The notes: generated from the letters alone by a model not told the origin. Counted from the stretch's first letter, positions 1 to 5,370 are shown. The stretch is DNA of 7,666 bases from Alkaliphilus sp. (GCA_023230535.1 JALNXC010000047.1:1-7666), one strand, 5' to 3'. A program made the numbers and translations.

Positions 1-378
1 GAAGCCCGCACCCGCCGATGTACCTAATATGTCCGGCGAAACCATGGGATTTTTAAACATCCCCTGATAAACTGCTCCCGACACTGTCAGAGAACTTCCC
101 ACTATCATAGCGGTTATTATTCTGGGTATCCTCACCTGGAATATTACGGTTTCAATAACCTTAGGAAGATCTATATCTACCCTTAAAATTTTTGAGACTA
201 TTTTTAAAAACAATATTGTGATCGTCTCTTTAACTGTTATAGAATATCTTCCTAATGTAATAGATATAAAAAATGCTATTATCGGTATCAAGACTAATAT
301 CAAGAATTTATATTTGTTGCCGACCTTTTTTTTCTGCGTCTTCCGTGTTTCTTGTACTTCCTGTGCTGCGGTTACCAT
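1..378 (-). CDS. FecCD/BtuC-family ABC transporter permease, N-terminal 126 residues (cut by window edge)
   Basis: Membrane permease of a binding-protein-dependent importer of the class that moves iron-siderophores, cobalamin, haem or, in Haemophilus MolBCA, molybdate/tungstate. Visible are a charged cytoplasmic N-terminus (residues 1-22), a first membrane helix (about 25-43) and the family signature from residue 83: RIPRIITAMIVG, then SGAVYQGMFKNPMVSPDILG and SAGAGF running off position 1. The ATG at 378 is chosen because GGAAGGGAG lies about 8 nt upstream. The same frame stays open back to a TGA at 535-537, but upstream it offers only a TTG at 466-468 with a distant GGCAGG. Homologues are about 330-350 residues, so roughly 60% is missing. 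A Moco-type riboswitch and terminator stand directly upstream, which points to molybdate, tungstate or a related chelate as substrate; that is inference, since the sequence alone cannot separate it from iron or cobalamin permeases. Confidence 0.88.
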   Translation of the reverse strand, partial: MVTAAQEVQETRKTQKKKVGNKYKFLILVLIPIIAFFISITLGRYSITVKETITILFLKIVSKILRVDIDLPKVIETVIFQVRIPRIITAMIVGSSLTVSGAVYQGMFKNPMVSPDILGTSAGAGF

Positions 379-512
379 TGCGGGTTTCTCCCTTCCGACC
401 TTTGAACTACATTCCTCAGATTTTATAAATTTATAACAAATAAATCTTCTGAATCCCTGTATAGGCAAAAACTTTAAAACCCTGCCTATTTTTAACGGCT
501 CATTATAATTTG

Positions 513-548
513 AAAAAATATAAGCCTTCTCCCATCAGGAAAAGGCTT
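513..548 (-). terminator. Intrinsic terminator of riboswitch copy A (attenuator before the permease gene)
   Basis: On the minus strand AAGCCTTTTC (539-548) pairs with GAGAAGGCTT (522-531) through 10 base pairs including one G-U, around a 7-nt loop, followed by TATTTTTT. It lies 51 nt after the riboswitch and 135 nt before the permease start. The segment AGGAAAGG inside the riboswitch 3' part (603-610) can pair with CCTTTTCCT of the terminator's 5' arm and loop (537-545), an obvious antiterminator. This fits an OFF switch: the ligand-bound aptamer keeps AGGAAAGG and the terminator forms. The same terminator would also stop read-through from the DUF364 gene. Confidence 0.82.
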
Positions 549-599
549 AACAAAAAAACATATACTAAAAATAAAGTACATTATTTTTTATATATTAAG

Positions 600-698
600 T
601 CTCCTTTCCTAACACGGGAGGCATAAAGGTTTTCCCCCATACCCTATCGGTCCTTCTACCATAGCAACAAGGTTCTTTAGGTAGAAAAGACTCGGAGA
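600..698 (-). promoter_or_regulatory. Moco/Tuco (molybdenum or tungsten cofactor) riboswitch, copy A
   Basis: Read on the minus strand, the element aligns block by block with the E. coli moaA Moco riboswitch as I remember it: TCTCC-GAGTC at the 5' side, GACCGATAGGG in the middle, and GCCTCCCGT followed by GGAAAGGAGA at the 3' side. P1 is TCTCC/GGAGA. P2 is GTCTTTT..CTACC with GGTAG..AAGGAC. An inner helix GGTAT/ATGCC carries a GGAAA-type loop, and GGG/CCC closes the core. The loop beyond P2 is short (about 19 nt) with no convincing extra stem; loss of P3 is the reported tendency of the tungsten-cofactor (Tuco) subtype, so tungsten is possible. Copy B at 1855-1951 is almost identical, and its P2 differences keep the pairing. 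It precedes a terminator and the FecCD permease, so it probably shuts transport off when cofactor is plentiful. Confidence 0.85.
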
Positions 699-741
699 AC
701 TAAGTCTCTATTAATTTTTATATTTAGTAATACCGACAAAT

Positions 742-770
742 ATTATATTTATTATTACGGCTATTTTGAT
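742..770 (-). promoter_or_regulatory. Weak candidate promoter for riboswitch copy A
   Basis: A perfect TATAAT (742-747) lies in the gap after the DUF364 gene, about 45 nt ahead of the riboswitch, but the hexamer 17 nt upstream (ATCAAA) is a poor -35. The region is so AT-rich that a chance match is likely. Without this promoter, the permease would depend on read-through from the DUF364 transcript. Confidence 0.25.
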
Positions 771-777
771 CGCATTA

Positions 778-1656
778 TTATGCACCCTCATTTTTTTCTA
801 TCACTATTTTACTCGCAGATTTTTCATAAAAATGATAGCCTGAGCCTGCTTCAGCCAATATATCCAGCAATTCATCAGATTTTGTCACGGCAACACTGCC
901 TATTTTTGTTATCCCCCTTCTAAAAAAGGCATCGGGCAGAATACTCGCCGTAGGGCCCACCACTATAATCTCCGCTCCTTCCTTTGCCATGGATATTAAC
1001 CTCTCCAACGTATCGTTGATTATTGTGGTTCCCGTAATAATTATTAAATCTGATTGACCTAAGGCCTCATGAGCCTTATCGACAGGTACATAATGATCCA
1101 GTTCATCTTCTTTTAATGTCTTCGGGTCTAATTCCAATATAAAAAACTTGTTGTCTTTATTTTGCTTTAGCATCTTAATATAAGGTATCAGGGCACCTAC
1201 AACCGTCACAGTTTCATGTTGTAATATCGTGTCTTCACCCACCGGATCCGCATCATATGTTATTTTATAATTTTTATCATAACCTTTTTGATTCCAACAG
1301 GTTGCAGATAAGGCATTTAAAACCGCTATCCCCAAGGCCTTTTTCAGAACGCCTCCTTTAAACATGCCCTCAATAAAATATTCGGCTTTTTTGCCTATTA
1401 TTTTGCCTGAAAGGGGCATCTCCTTTGCGGAGCTTGGACAGCAAACCGCCTGAGGTATATCCTTAATAGGCGTAAAGCAGATTCCGCCTTCCCCGTTACT
1501 GAGTTTGACACCTGTGAAAAACAAACCTATCACTGCACGCTCAACTGTTATATCGTTCATCTCTTCACCCAATATGGCCTTGACTTGATCTATCGTTTCG
1601 TGAAGTATTTCATTAGATTTTTCCGCCATTTTTAGTACCCGGTTTCTACTGCCCAT
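778..1656 (-). CDS. DUF364 family protein (putative heavy-metal chelation, Rossmann-like C-terminal domain)
   Basis: A 292-residue soluble protein with no signal peptide. Residues about 15-110 match the N-terminal DUF4213 (enolase-N-like) region, with GLFFTGVKLSNGEGGICFTP (44-63) and AVCCPSS (70-76). Residues about 145-288 form the DUF364 Rossmann-like domain, with strand-loop segments VTVVGALIPYI (150-160), SDLIIITGTTIINDT (202-216) and IIVVGPTASILPDAFF (230-245). Solved relatives gave the family its heavy-metal-chelation label; the reaction is not established. The ATG at 1656 is preceded by AGGG 6-9 nt upstream; an in-frame ATG at 1629 lacks a ribosome site. Its leader holds riboswitch copy B and a terminator, so expression should follow molybdenum/tungsten cofactor status. 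The next gene downstream is a permease behind the same riboswitch, so a role in Mo/W or metal-chelate handling is a reasonable inference. No terminator of its own is seen after the stop. Confidence 0.85.
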   Translation of the reverse strand: MGSRNRVLKMAEKSNEILHETIDQVKAILGEEMNDITVERAVIGLFFTGVKLSNGEGGICFTPIKDIPQAVCCPSSAKEMPLSGKIIGKKAEYFIEGMFKGGVLKKALGIAVLNALSATCWNQKGYDKNYKITYDADPVGEDTILQHETVTVVGALIPYIKMLKQNKDNKFFILELDPKTLKEDELDHYVPVDKAHEALGQSDLIIITGTTIINDTLERLISMAKEGAEIIVVGPTASILPDAFFRRGITKIGSVAVTKSDELLDILAEAGSGYHFYEKSASKIVIEKNEGA

Positions 1657-1679
1657 TAATTTCCCTGCTAAAAACCGGG
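1638..1679 (-). promoter_or_regulatory. Hairpin holding the ribosome binding site and start codon of the DUF364 gene in its loop
   Basis: On the minus strand CCCGGTTTTTA (1669-1679) pairs with TAGAAACCGGG (1638-1648) over 11 base pairs with one U-G. The 20-nt loop (1649-1668) carries the AGGG ribosome site and the ATG at 1654-1656. The 3' arm is coding sequence (codons 3-6). It could tune translation initiation, separately from the attenuator upstream. The pairing is seen in the sequence; its function is inference. Confidence 0.45.
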
Positions 1680-1768
1680 ATCTTCACCGCCTCTCTTTTA
1701 CATTCCTTATTTAATAATATTGCCTTATCCTTGATTGTTTCTTTACCAATTATTACATTATACGGCCT

Positions 1769-1805
1769 AAAAAAATATAAGCCTTTTTCTGTTAGAAAAA
1801 GGCTT
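1769..1805 (-). terminator. Intrinsic terminator of riboswitch copy B (attenuator before the DUF364 gene)
   Basis: AAGCCTTTTTCT (1794-1805) pairs perfectly with AGAAAAAGGCTT (1779-1790) over 12 base pairs around a 3-nt loop, followed by TATTTTTTT. It sits 49 nt after the riboswitch, nearly the same spacing as in copy A, and 112 nt before the DUF364 start. AGGAAAGG in the aptamer (1858-1865) can pair with CCTTTTTCT of the 5' arm as an antiterminator, with two G-U pairs. Confidence 0.85.
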
Positions 1806-1854
1806 GATAGCAAAGACATGTACTCAAAATCAAATACAATGCTTATTTTATATA

Positions 1855-1951
1855 TCTCCTTTCCTAACACGGGAGGCATAAAGGTTTCCCCTATACCCTA
1901 TCGGTCTTTTCATCGTATAACAGAGTTCTTTAGATAAAAAAGACTCGGAGA
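1855..1951 (-). promoter_or_regulatory. Moco/Tuco (molybdenum or tungsten cofactor) riboswitch, copy B
   Basis: It has the same blocks as copy A: TCTCCGAGTCTTTT, TAAAGAAC, GACCGATAGGGTATAGGGG, then AAACCTTTATGCCTCCCGTG and TTAGGAAAGGAGA. P1 is TCTCC/GGAGA and P2 is GTCTTTT..TTATC with GATGA..AAAGAC. Against copy A, two P2 pairs change from C-G to U-A and one from U-A to U-G, so the helix is kept by compensatory change. An inner helix GGTATA/TATGCC is capped by AGG-GGAAA-CCT. Downstream come a terminator and the DUF364 gene; upstream, about 95 nt away, is a strong promoter. A cobalamin riboswitch was considered, but its B12 box is absent. Confidence 0.85.
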
Positions 1952-2049
1952 ACTGAATTTCTATTAAATTTTACACTTTGAAAACAAAATACGGTTTTTT
2001 GTATTATCTGTAATAACTTTGTTTTTCTATTTCAACCATATTCAGTAAG

Positions 2050-2078
2050 AGTTTAACATAGTCCACCGGCAATGTCAA
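2050..2078 (-). promoter_or_regulatory. Strong promoter for the riboswitch B / DUF364 transcript
   Basis: Perfect -35 TTGACA (2073-2078), a 17-nt spacer and -10 TAAACT (2050-2055) preceded by TG one base upstream (extended -10). Transcription would start near 2043, leaving an untranslated leader of about 385 nt that contains the aptamer and terminator. It lies 40-69 nt beyond the L25 stop codon, so DUF364 has its own transcription unit. Confidence 0.75.
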
Positions 2079-2118
2079 TAAATATTTGTGTTCGTTTTTC
2101 CCGGCTTTTTTCCTCTGT

Positions 2119-2799
2119 TTATTCCTCTGCTCCTTCATCCGTTTCTTCTTCTGCCTTTTCTACATCTTCTACCGCTTCTTCATCCACTGCTTCCGCATCT
2201 AATTCTTCTTCTAACTCTTCTTCTATCTCTTCTTCTACCATATCTTCTACCAAAGTCAAAGATGCTATGAGCCTATCCTTTTCCTCTGCAATTTCAATGT
2301 TTTCATCTTCTCCTATATTCAGATCCGCTATTGTCAGAAAGTCTTTTTCCTTTAACTTGGATACGTCCAACTCCACCCTATCCGGTAGATATCTTGGATA
2401 AGTTTGAATTTCTATTTCATTTAGAAGCATTTCTACAAACTGTGATGATGTCTCCACGTCTTCACGATTGACCAATCGTATGGGCATTACCATCTTAATC
2501 TTTTCCTTTTCATCCAATGTTTGAAAATCTATGTGTATTACCTTTCTATCGACAATTCCTCTTTGCAATTCTTTAATAATTACAAAGTTTTTTTCACCTT
2601 CAAGATCCAGGCTTATCTTAACATTTTGACCAAACCTTGAAAGCATTCTTATTACTTCTCTCTCATTAAACAGTATCTCCTTTGTCTCCGCACCCCTGCT
2701 ATAAACTACGCCCGGTATCTTTCCGCTTTTTCTGGCTTTTCGTGCCTCATTTTTTCCCGTAGTTTTTCTTATCTCGGCATTTAATACTGGTGTTGCCAT
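2119..2799 (-). CDS. rplY: 50S ribosomal protein L25, long CTC/TL5 form
   Basis: Binds 5S rRNA in the large subunit. The protein has 226 residues. The N-terminal L25 domain (about 1-95) carries RKSGKIPGVVYSRG (23-36) and KELQRGIVDRKVIHIDF (76-92), typical of the 5S-binding fold. The TL5 C-terminal beta domain spans about 96-185. A strongly acidic Glu/Asp/Ala tail (about 186-226) follows, as often seen in Firmicute CTC proteins. The ATG at 2799 has a perfect GGAGG 7 nt upstream. It is separated from rpsR by about 180 nt holding a terminator and its own promoter, so it is a single-gene unit. In Bacillus subtilis the homologue ctc is a general-stress gene; no sigma-B-like promoter is evident here. 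No clear terminator is seen between its stop and the next promoter. Confidence 0.95.
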   Translation of the reverse strand: MATPVLNAEIRKTTGKNEARKARKSGKIPGVVYSRGAETKEILFNEREVIRMLSRFGQNVKISLDLEGEKNFVIIKELQRGIVDRKVIHIDFQTLDEKEKIKMVMPIRLVNREDVETSSQFVEMLLNEIEIQTYPRYLPDRVELDVSKLKEKDFLTIADLNIGEDENIEIAEEKDRLIASLTLVEDMVEEEIEEELEEELDAEAVDEEAVEDVEKAEEETDEGAEE

Positions 2800-2827
2800 A
2801 AATATTCCTCCTTAAACTTTGCAATCC

Positions 2828-2836
2828 ATTATATCA
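2828..2836 (-). promoter_or_regulatory. Extended -10 promoter of the L25 gene
   Basis: TGATATAAT gives a perfect -10 hexamer (2828-2833) with the extended TG element. The -35 position (CATTTT at a 17-nt spacing) is poor, as is usual for extended -10 promoters. Start would be near 2821, about 20 nt ahead of the L25 start codon. Confidence 0.55.
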
Positions 2837-2918
2837 TCAAACAATCCGACAAAATGTTTTTCCCCAGATAACAAGCATTTGCTATTTAATTTCGCTCACT
2901 ATAAAGGAAAACACATCA

Positions 2919-2945
2919 TAAAAATACAATGAGATTACATTTGTA
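2919..2945 (-). terminator. Terminator of the rpsF-ssb-rpsR operon
   Basis: TACAAATG (2938-2945) pairs with CATTGTA (2925-2931) with one bulged A around a 6-nt loop, followed directly by TTTTTAT. The stem is AT-rich and modest, but its place 37 nt after the rpsR stop and the U-tract fit an intrinsic terminator. Confidence 0.55.
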
Positions 2946-2981
2946 AAGCTAAACTGCTTATTTATATACTGATCCTTTATA

Positions 2982-3218
2982 TTAATCTATAGTATACGGC
3001 AACAAAGCTATATGTCTGGATCTCTTGATTGCTTTTGTCAATTCTCTTTGGTGAATTGCACAATTGCCCGAAATTCTTCTTGGTAAAATTTTGCCCCTTT
3101 CAGTTACATATTTCTTTAATTGTTGTACATCTTTATAATCAATATTTTTTGTTTTGTTAGCACAGAAAACACAAATTTTTCTTCTTGTTCTACGCCTTCT
3201 TCTATTATCGCCTACCAC
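2982..3218 (-). CDS. rpsR: 30S ribosomal protein S18 (GTG start)
   Basis: A 78-residue small-subunit protein that binds as a heterodimer with S6 to the central domain of 16S rRNA. A basic N-terminus (RRRRRTRRK, 6-14) leads into the core with YKDVQQLKKYVTERGKILPRR (28-48) and AIKRSRHIALLPY near the end. It carries the CVFC (16-19) and NCAIH (52-56) residues of the cysteine-containing, potentially zinc-binding form. It starts at a GTG: GGAGG lies 6 nt upstream, and the ATG two bases earlier (3218-3220) reads ATG TGG TAG and cannot be used. It lies 17 nt after ssb, third in the operon. Confidence 0.97.
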   Translation of the reverse strand: MVGDNRRRRRTRRKICVFCANKTKNIDYKDVQQLKKYVTERGKILPRRISGNCAIHQRELTKAIKRSRHIALLPYTID

Positions 3219-3235
3219 ATCCTACCTCCTATTCT

Positions 3236-3661
3236 TTAAAATGGGACATCTTCGTCCTCATCCATCGCTTGAAATTCATTGATATCTATATCGATATCTT
3301 CAAAATCATCCTCCTGTTCCTGTTTAATGGGAACCGTTGTCCTTCCTCCCCTGTCACCCCAGTCCAAAAACTTTACGGTATTTGCCACAATTTCCGTAAT
3401 ATATCGTTTTTCTCCGGTCTGCGTCTCATAAGATCTATTTTGAAGCCTTCCTTCAATCGCCACTAATCTGCCTTTTGCTAAGTAATTAGCACAATTTTCC
3501 GCTATTTTTCCCCATACCACTATGTTAAAAAAATCCGCTTCTCCATCTTTCGAAAAAGGTCTGTTTACTGCTACACTGAAATTAGCTACAGATTTTCCGC
3601 TCTGAGTAAAACGCAGTTCCGGATCCCTGGCAAGACGTCCGATTAAAATTACTCTATTCAT
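3236..3661 (-). CDS. ssb: Single-stranded DNA-binding protein
   Basis: Binds and protects single-stranded DNA in replication, recombination and repair, normally as a tetramer. The protein has 141 residues. The OB fold covers 1-100, with MNRVILIGRLARDPELRFT at the start, FFNIVVWGKIAE (44-55) and the conserved GRLQNRSYETQTGEKRY stretch (71-87). A flexible acidic linker (about 115-133) leads to the tip DEDEDVPF, the docking peptide for repair and replication partners. ATG at 3661 with AAGGTGGGGG upstream. It is the middle gene of rpsF-ssb-rpsR, 19 nt after rpsF and 17 nt before rpsR. Compared with Bacillus SsbA (about 172 residues) the linker is short. Confidence 0.97.
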   Translation of the reverse strand: MNRVILIGRLARDPELRFTQSGKSVANFSVAVNRPFSKDGEADFFNIVVWGKIAENCANYLAKGRLVAIEGRLQNRSYETQTGEKRYITEIVANTVKFLDWGDRGGRTTVPIKQEQEDDFEDIDIDINEFQAMDEDEDVPF

Positions 3662-3680
3662 TTTTCCCCCACCTTTAATA

Positions 3681-3965
3681 TTATTCTCCTATTTTAACAA
3701 TCAAATGTCTCATGACTTCATCCGAAATTTTCAGATTTCTGTTCAATTCATTTATGATTTCAGTCCCGGAATTAAAGTTTACTAAAACATAGTATCCTTC
3801 ATTGATTTTATCAATTTCATAGGCCAATTTTCTGTTGCCCCACTCGTCAACATTTTCAATTGTTCCCTCAACTTCGATGATGTCTCTGAGTTTTTCCAAC
3901 AATTGGGCCCTTTTTTCTTCCCCAACACTGGGTTTTAGAATATACACCAATTCATACTTGTTCAT
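3681..3965 (-). CDS. rpsF: 30S ribosomal protein S6
   Basis: A 94-residue small-subunit protein with a ferredoxin-like fold that pairs with S18. Family hallmarks are MNKYELVYILKPS at the N-terminus, VDEWGNRKLAYEIDK (39-53), GYYVLVNF (57-64) and the closing MRHLIVKI (85-92). ATG at 3965 follows GGGAGG by 8 nt. It is the first gene of the rpsF-ssb-rpsR operon, behind its own promoter and a structured leader that can fold over its ribosome site. It ends at the family core, without the extra C-terminal tail seen in enteric S6. Confidence 0.97.
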   Translation of the reverse strand: MNKYELVYILKPSVGEEKRAQLLEKLRDIIEVEGTIENVDEWGNRKLAYEIDKINEGYYVLVNFNSGTEIINELNRNLKISDEVMRHLIVKIGE

Positions 3966-3974
3966 TTTAACACC

Positions 3975-4017
3975 TCCCTCTGGACTCAGCGGCCCTGCTT
4001 TTCACAGGGCAGAGAAA
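3975..4017 (-). promoter_or_regulatory. rpsF leader resembling the S6:S18 autoregulatory mRNA element
   Basis: Between the start site and the rpsF ribosome site an inner hairpin GCCCTG (4005-4010) / CAGGGC (3992-3997) has a 7-nt loop and is followed by CCGCTGAGTCC. An outer helix pairs TTTCTCT (4011-4017) with AGAGGGA (3975-3981), which overlaps the GGGAGG ribosome site. A hairpin followed by an unpaired CCG within an outer stem is the layout described for the S6:S18-binding motif, which mimics the 16S rRNA site. Binding of the S6-S18 dimer would hold the ribosome site closed and lower expression. The pairing is seen in the sequence; assignment to this motif is from memory of the family. Confidence 0.65.
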
Positions 4018-4037
4018 TGATTTTCTCACGTCGAAAT

Positions 4038-4066
4038 ATTATATCATTTGATTATATTATTTGCAA
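4038..4066 (-). promoter_or_regulatory. Promoter of the rpsF-ssb-rpsR operon
   Basis: -35 TTGCAA (4061-4066), a 17-nt spacer and a perfect -10 TATAAT (4038-4043). Transcription would start at about A4031, placing the S6:S18-like structure right at the 5' end of the mRNA. Confidence 0.75.
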
Positions 4067-4105
4067 ATTTGCTTTAAAATTAATCCTTTAAATTTTATTT
4101 CAAAA

Positions 4106-4189
4106 TTATATTTTCATATGTATATTAATCAGAACTATGGGCAATCCTATAATTAAATAGCCCCCACAACAAGATAGATTATTATTCAT
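4106..4189 (-). CDS. Candidate 27-residue hydrophobic peptide
   Basis: ATG at 4189 follows AAGGGG by 9 nt. The reading frame gives a polar start MNNNL, then SCCGGYLIIG and a hydrophobic run to residue 23 (GLPIVLINI), ending in HMKI; one short membrane segment with two adjacent cysteines. Small GG-plus-single-helix peptides occur in Firmicutes (YjcZ-type sporulation peptides look broadly similar), but I do not recognise this one. It lies beyond the hairpin that follows the DUF951 gene and before the rpsF promoter, so it would need read-through or an unseen promoter. A chance frame in AT-rich DNA is a real alternative. Confidence 0.3.
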   Translation of the reverse strand: MNNNLSCCGGYLIIGLPIVLINIHMKI

Positions 4190-4215
4190 TCCAATCTTCC
4201 CCTTATAATGAAGCA

Positions 4216-4239
4216 GAGGGTGATCAGACGATCACTCTC
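4216..4239 (-). terminator. Hairpin after the mscS-DUF951 pair, probable weak terminator
   Basis: GAGAGTGATC (4230-4239) and GATCACCCTC (4216-4225) pair at 9 of 10 positions around a 4-nt loop, just after the DUF951 stop codon. The 3' flank (TGCTTCATTATA) is a poor U-tract on this strand, while the opposite strand reads into TTTTATTTTGTTT. It may act as a leaky terminator or an mRNA 3'-end stabiliser. Confidence 0.45.
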
Positions 4240-4242
4240 ATT

Positions 4243-4452
4243 TTATTTTGTTTGATCCGGATCAGCTTCTTTTTTTGTTATTTTTCGTATCCTTTTTTCA
4301 AGCACGGGCCTGGAAAGCCAAATTTGTTTTTCACAACCCAAGCATTTTATTCTAAAATCGGCTCCGGTTCTCAAGATTTCAAATCTCTTACTTCCACAAG
4401 GATGTTGTTTTTTTAAATCGACTATATCTCCGACTTCCAACTTCATAGGCAT
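4243..4452 (-). CDS. DUF951 family protein
   Basis: A 69-residue protein of unknown function, widespread in Firmicutes. It matches the family pattern VGDIVDLKKQHPCGSKRFEILRTGADFRIKCLGC (7-40), with CGS at 19-21 and a CLGC pair (37-40) that suggests a small metal-binding or SH3-like barrel fold, and a basic C-terminus. A longer reading from a GTG at 4461 is possible, but that GTG lies inside the ribosome site GAGGTGAT, which is well placed (8 nt) for the ATG at 4452, so the shorter form is preferred. It begins 5 nt after the mscS stop and its ribosome site overlaps the mscS end, implying translational coupling. The mscS-DUF951-rpsF neighbourhood is a common clostridial arrangement. Confidence 0.9.
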   Translation of the reverse strand: MPMKLEVGDIVDLKKQHPCGSKRFEILRTGADFRIKCLGCEKQIWLSRPVLEKRIRKITKKEADPDQTK

Positions 4453-4457
4453 TAAAA

Positions 4458-5339
4458 TCACCTCTTTTCATCTGTTTCCGATTTTATTATTATCTTTTCA
4501 TGGGGAATTTCTATACCTGCTTCATCCAAGGCTTCCTTGTACGTTTTTCTCATCAAACGCTCCACACCCCAGTGCTCCATGGGTACGGTTTTGGCTATGA
4601 TTAAAATTGCAACACCGAACTTTTCCAGTTCCGATACGCCCAACACAGACGGACCTTCCAAAATTTTATCATTCTTCGCTCTTAATTTTTCGCCGGCTTT
4701 TTCGAGCACATCTATGGCATTATCAATATTTTCATCATAGGCAATAGATATTTCCACTAACGCCCTTGTTTTTCCACTGCTTTTATTAGCAACCCTGCTG
4801 ATCTCCCCGTTAGGAATTATATGAAGGTTCCCGCCGAAATCCCTTATTTTAGTCACCCTCAATGCCATTTCCTCGACTATACCCTCGATCCCATTTATTT
4901 CAACATAATTGCCTACCCCAAACTGCTCTTCAAATAATATAAAAAAACCCGTTATAATGTCTCTTACAAGATTTTGAGCGCCAAATCCTAAAGCCAACCC
5001 ACCGATTCCGGCAGTCGCTATCAGCCCCGTAACCTCTATTCCGAAAAATTTAATGATTGCCGTAAACGCTATAAAATAGATAATATATTTGACCGCACTT
5101 TTCATAAGGCCCTTCATGGTGTTTACCCTTATAAAGTCTATATCCCGTTTTGATTTTTTTTGTTTTTCAACGAACTTGTCAATGATTGAATTAACAACTT
5201 TAATGAGGAATCTCGCAATGATCATAATTAAAATTATTTTTATCGCTATCTTCGTAACCTGGGAAAATTGTTCCGAACCCCTCAAAAAATCTATATTTTC
5301 CTTGATTGTGCTTGCTAAAATTCTTCTAACATGTTCCAT
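4458..5339 (-). CDS. mscS: Small-conductance mechanosensitive channel (MscS family)
   Basis: A membrane channel that opens under tension to release solutes during hypo-osmotic shock. The protein has 293 residues, close to the E. coli MscS length. Predicted helices are TM1 at about 30-50, TM2 at about 80-98 and the pore-lining TM3 at about 103-122, rich in Gly/Ala (TGLIATAGIGGLALGFGAQ). The signature follows: NLVRDIITGFFILFEEQFGVGNYVEI (123-148), then the beta domain with RVTKIRDFGGNLHIIPNGEI (161-180). The C-terminal alpha/beta domain ends with ALDEAGIEIPH (270-280). ATG at 5339 is 7 nt after GAGGG. It has its own promoter and is followed at once by the DUF951 gene. The YkuT/YggB branch is likely. 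Confidence 0.93.
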   Translation of the reverse strand: MEHVRRILASTIKENIDFLRGSEQFSQVTKIAIKIILIMIIARFLIKVVNSIIDKFVEKQKKSKRDIDFIRVNTMKGLMKSAVKYIIYFIAFTAIIKFFGIEVTGLIATAGIGGLALGFGAQNLVRDIITGFFILFEEQFGVGNYVEINGIEGIVEEMALRVTKIRDFGGNLHIIPNGEISRVANKSSGKTRALVEISIAYDENIDNAIDVLEKAGEKLRAKNDKILEGPSVLGVSELEKFGVAILIIAKTVPMEHWGVERLMRKTYKEALDEAGIEIPHEKIIIKSETDEKR

Positions 5340-5370
5340 AAGTATTCCCTCATTTATTTTATATATTTAA

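Noticed and set aside
218..436. Plus-strand 72-codon frame
   Set aside because: It is antisense to the FecCD permease gene, whose family motifs are clear on the minus strand.
461..489. Inverted repeat ATAGGCA/TGCCTAT in the permease leader
   Set aside because: A 7-bp stem with a 15-nt loop and no U-tract on the coding strand; too weak to call as a control element.
600..698. Cobalamin riboswitch, suggested by the BtuC-like permease downstream
   Set aside because: The B12 box and the long cobalamin core are absent, while the Moco blocks GCCTCCCGT and GGAAAGG are present.
1646..1879. 77-codon minus-strand frame starting MPPVLGKE ahead of the DUF364 gene
   Set aside because: Its start codon and first codons are the conserved riboswitch core (TATGCCTCCCGTG) and it runs through the terminator hairpin. 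The matching frame in copy A stops almost at once, so it is a by-product of the RNA element.
2072..2401. Plus-strand serine-rich frame
   Set aside because: It is the antisense of the Glu-rich tail of L25 (GAA/GAG codons read as TTC/CTC and shifted to serine codons). No ribosome site was seen.
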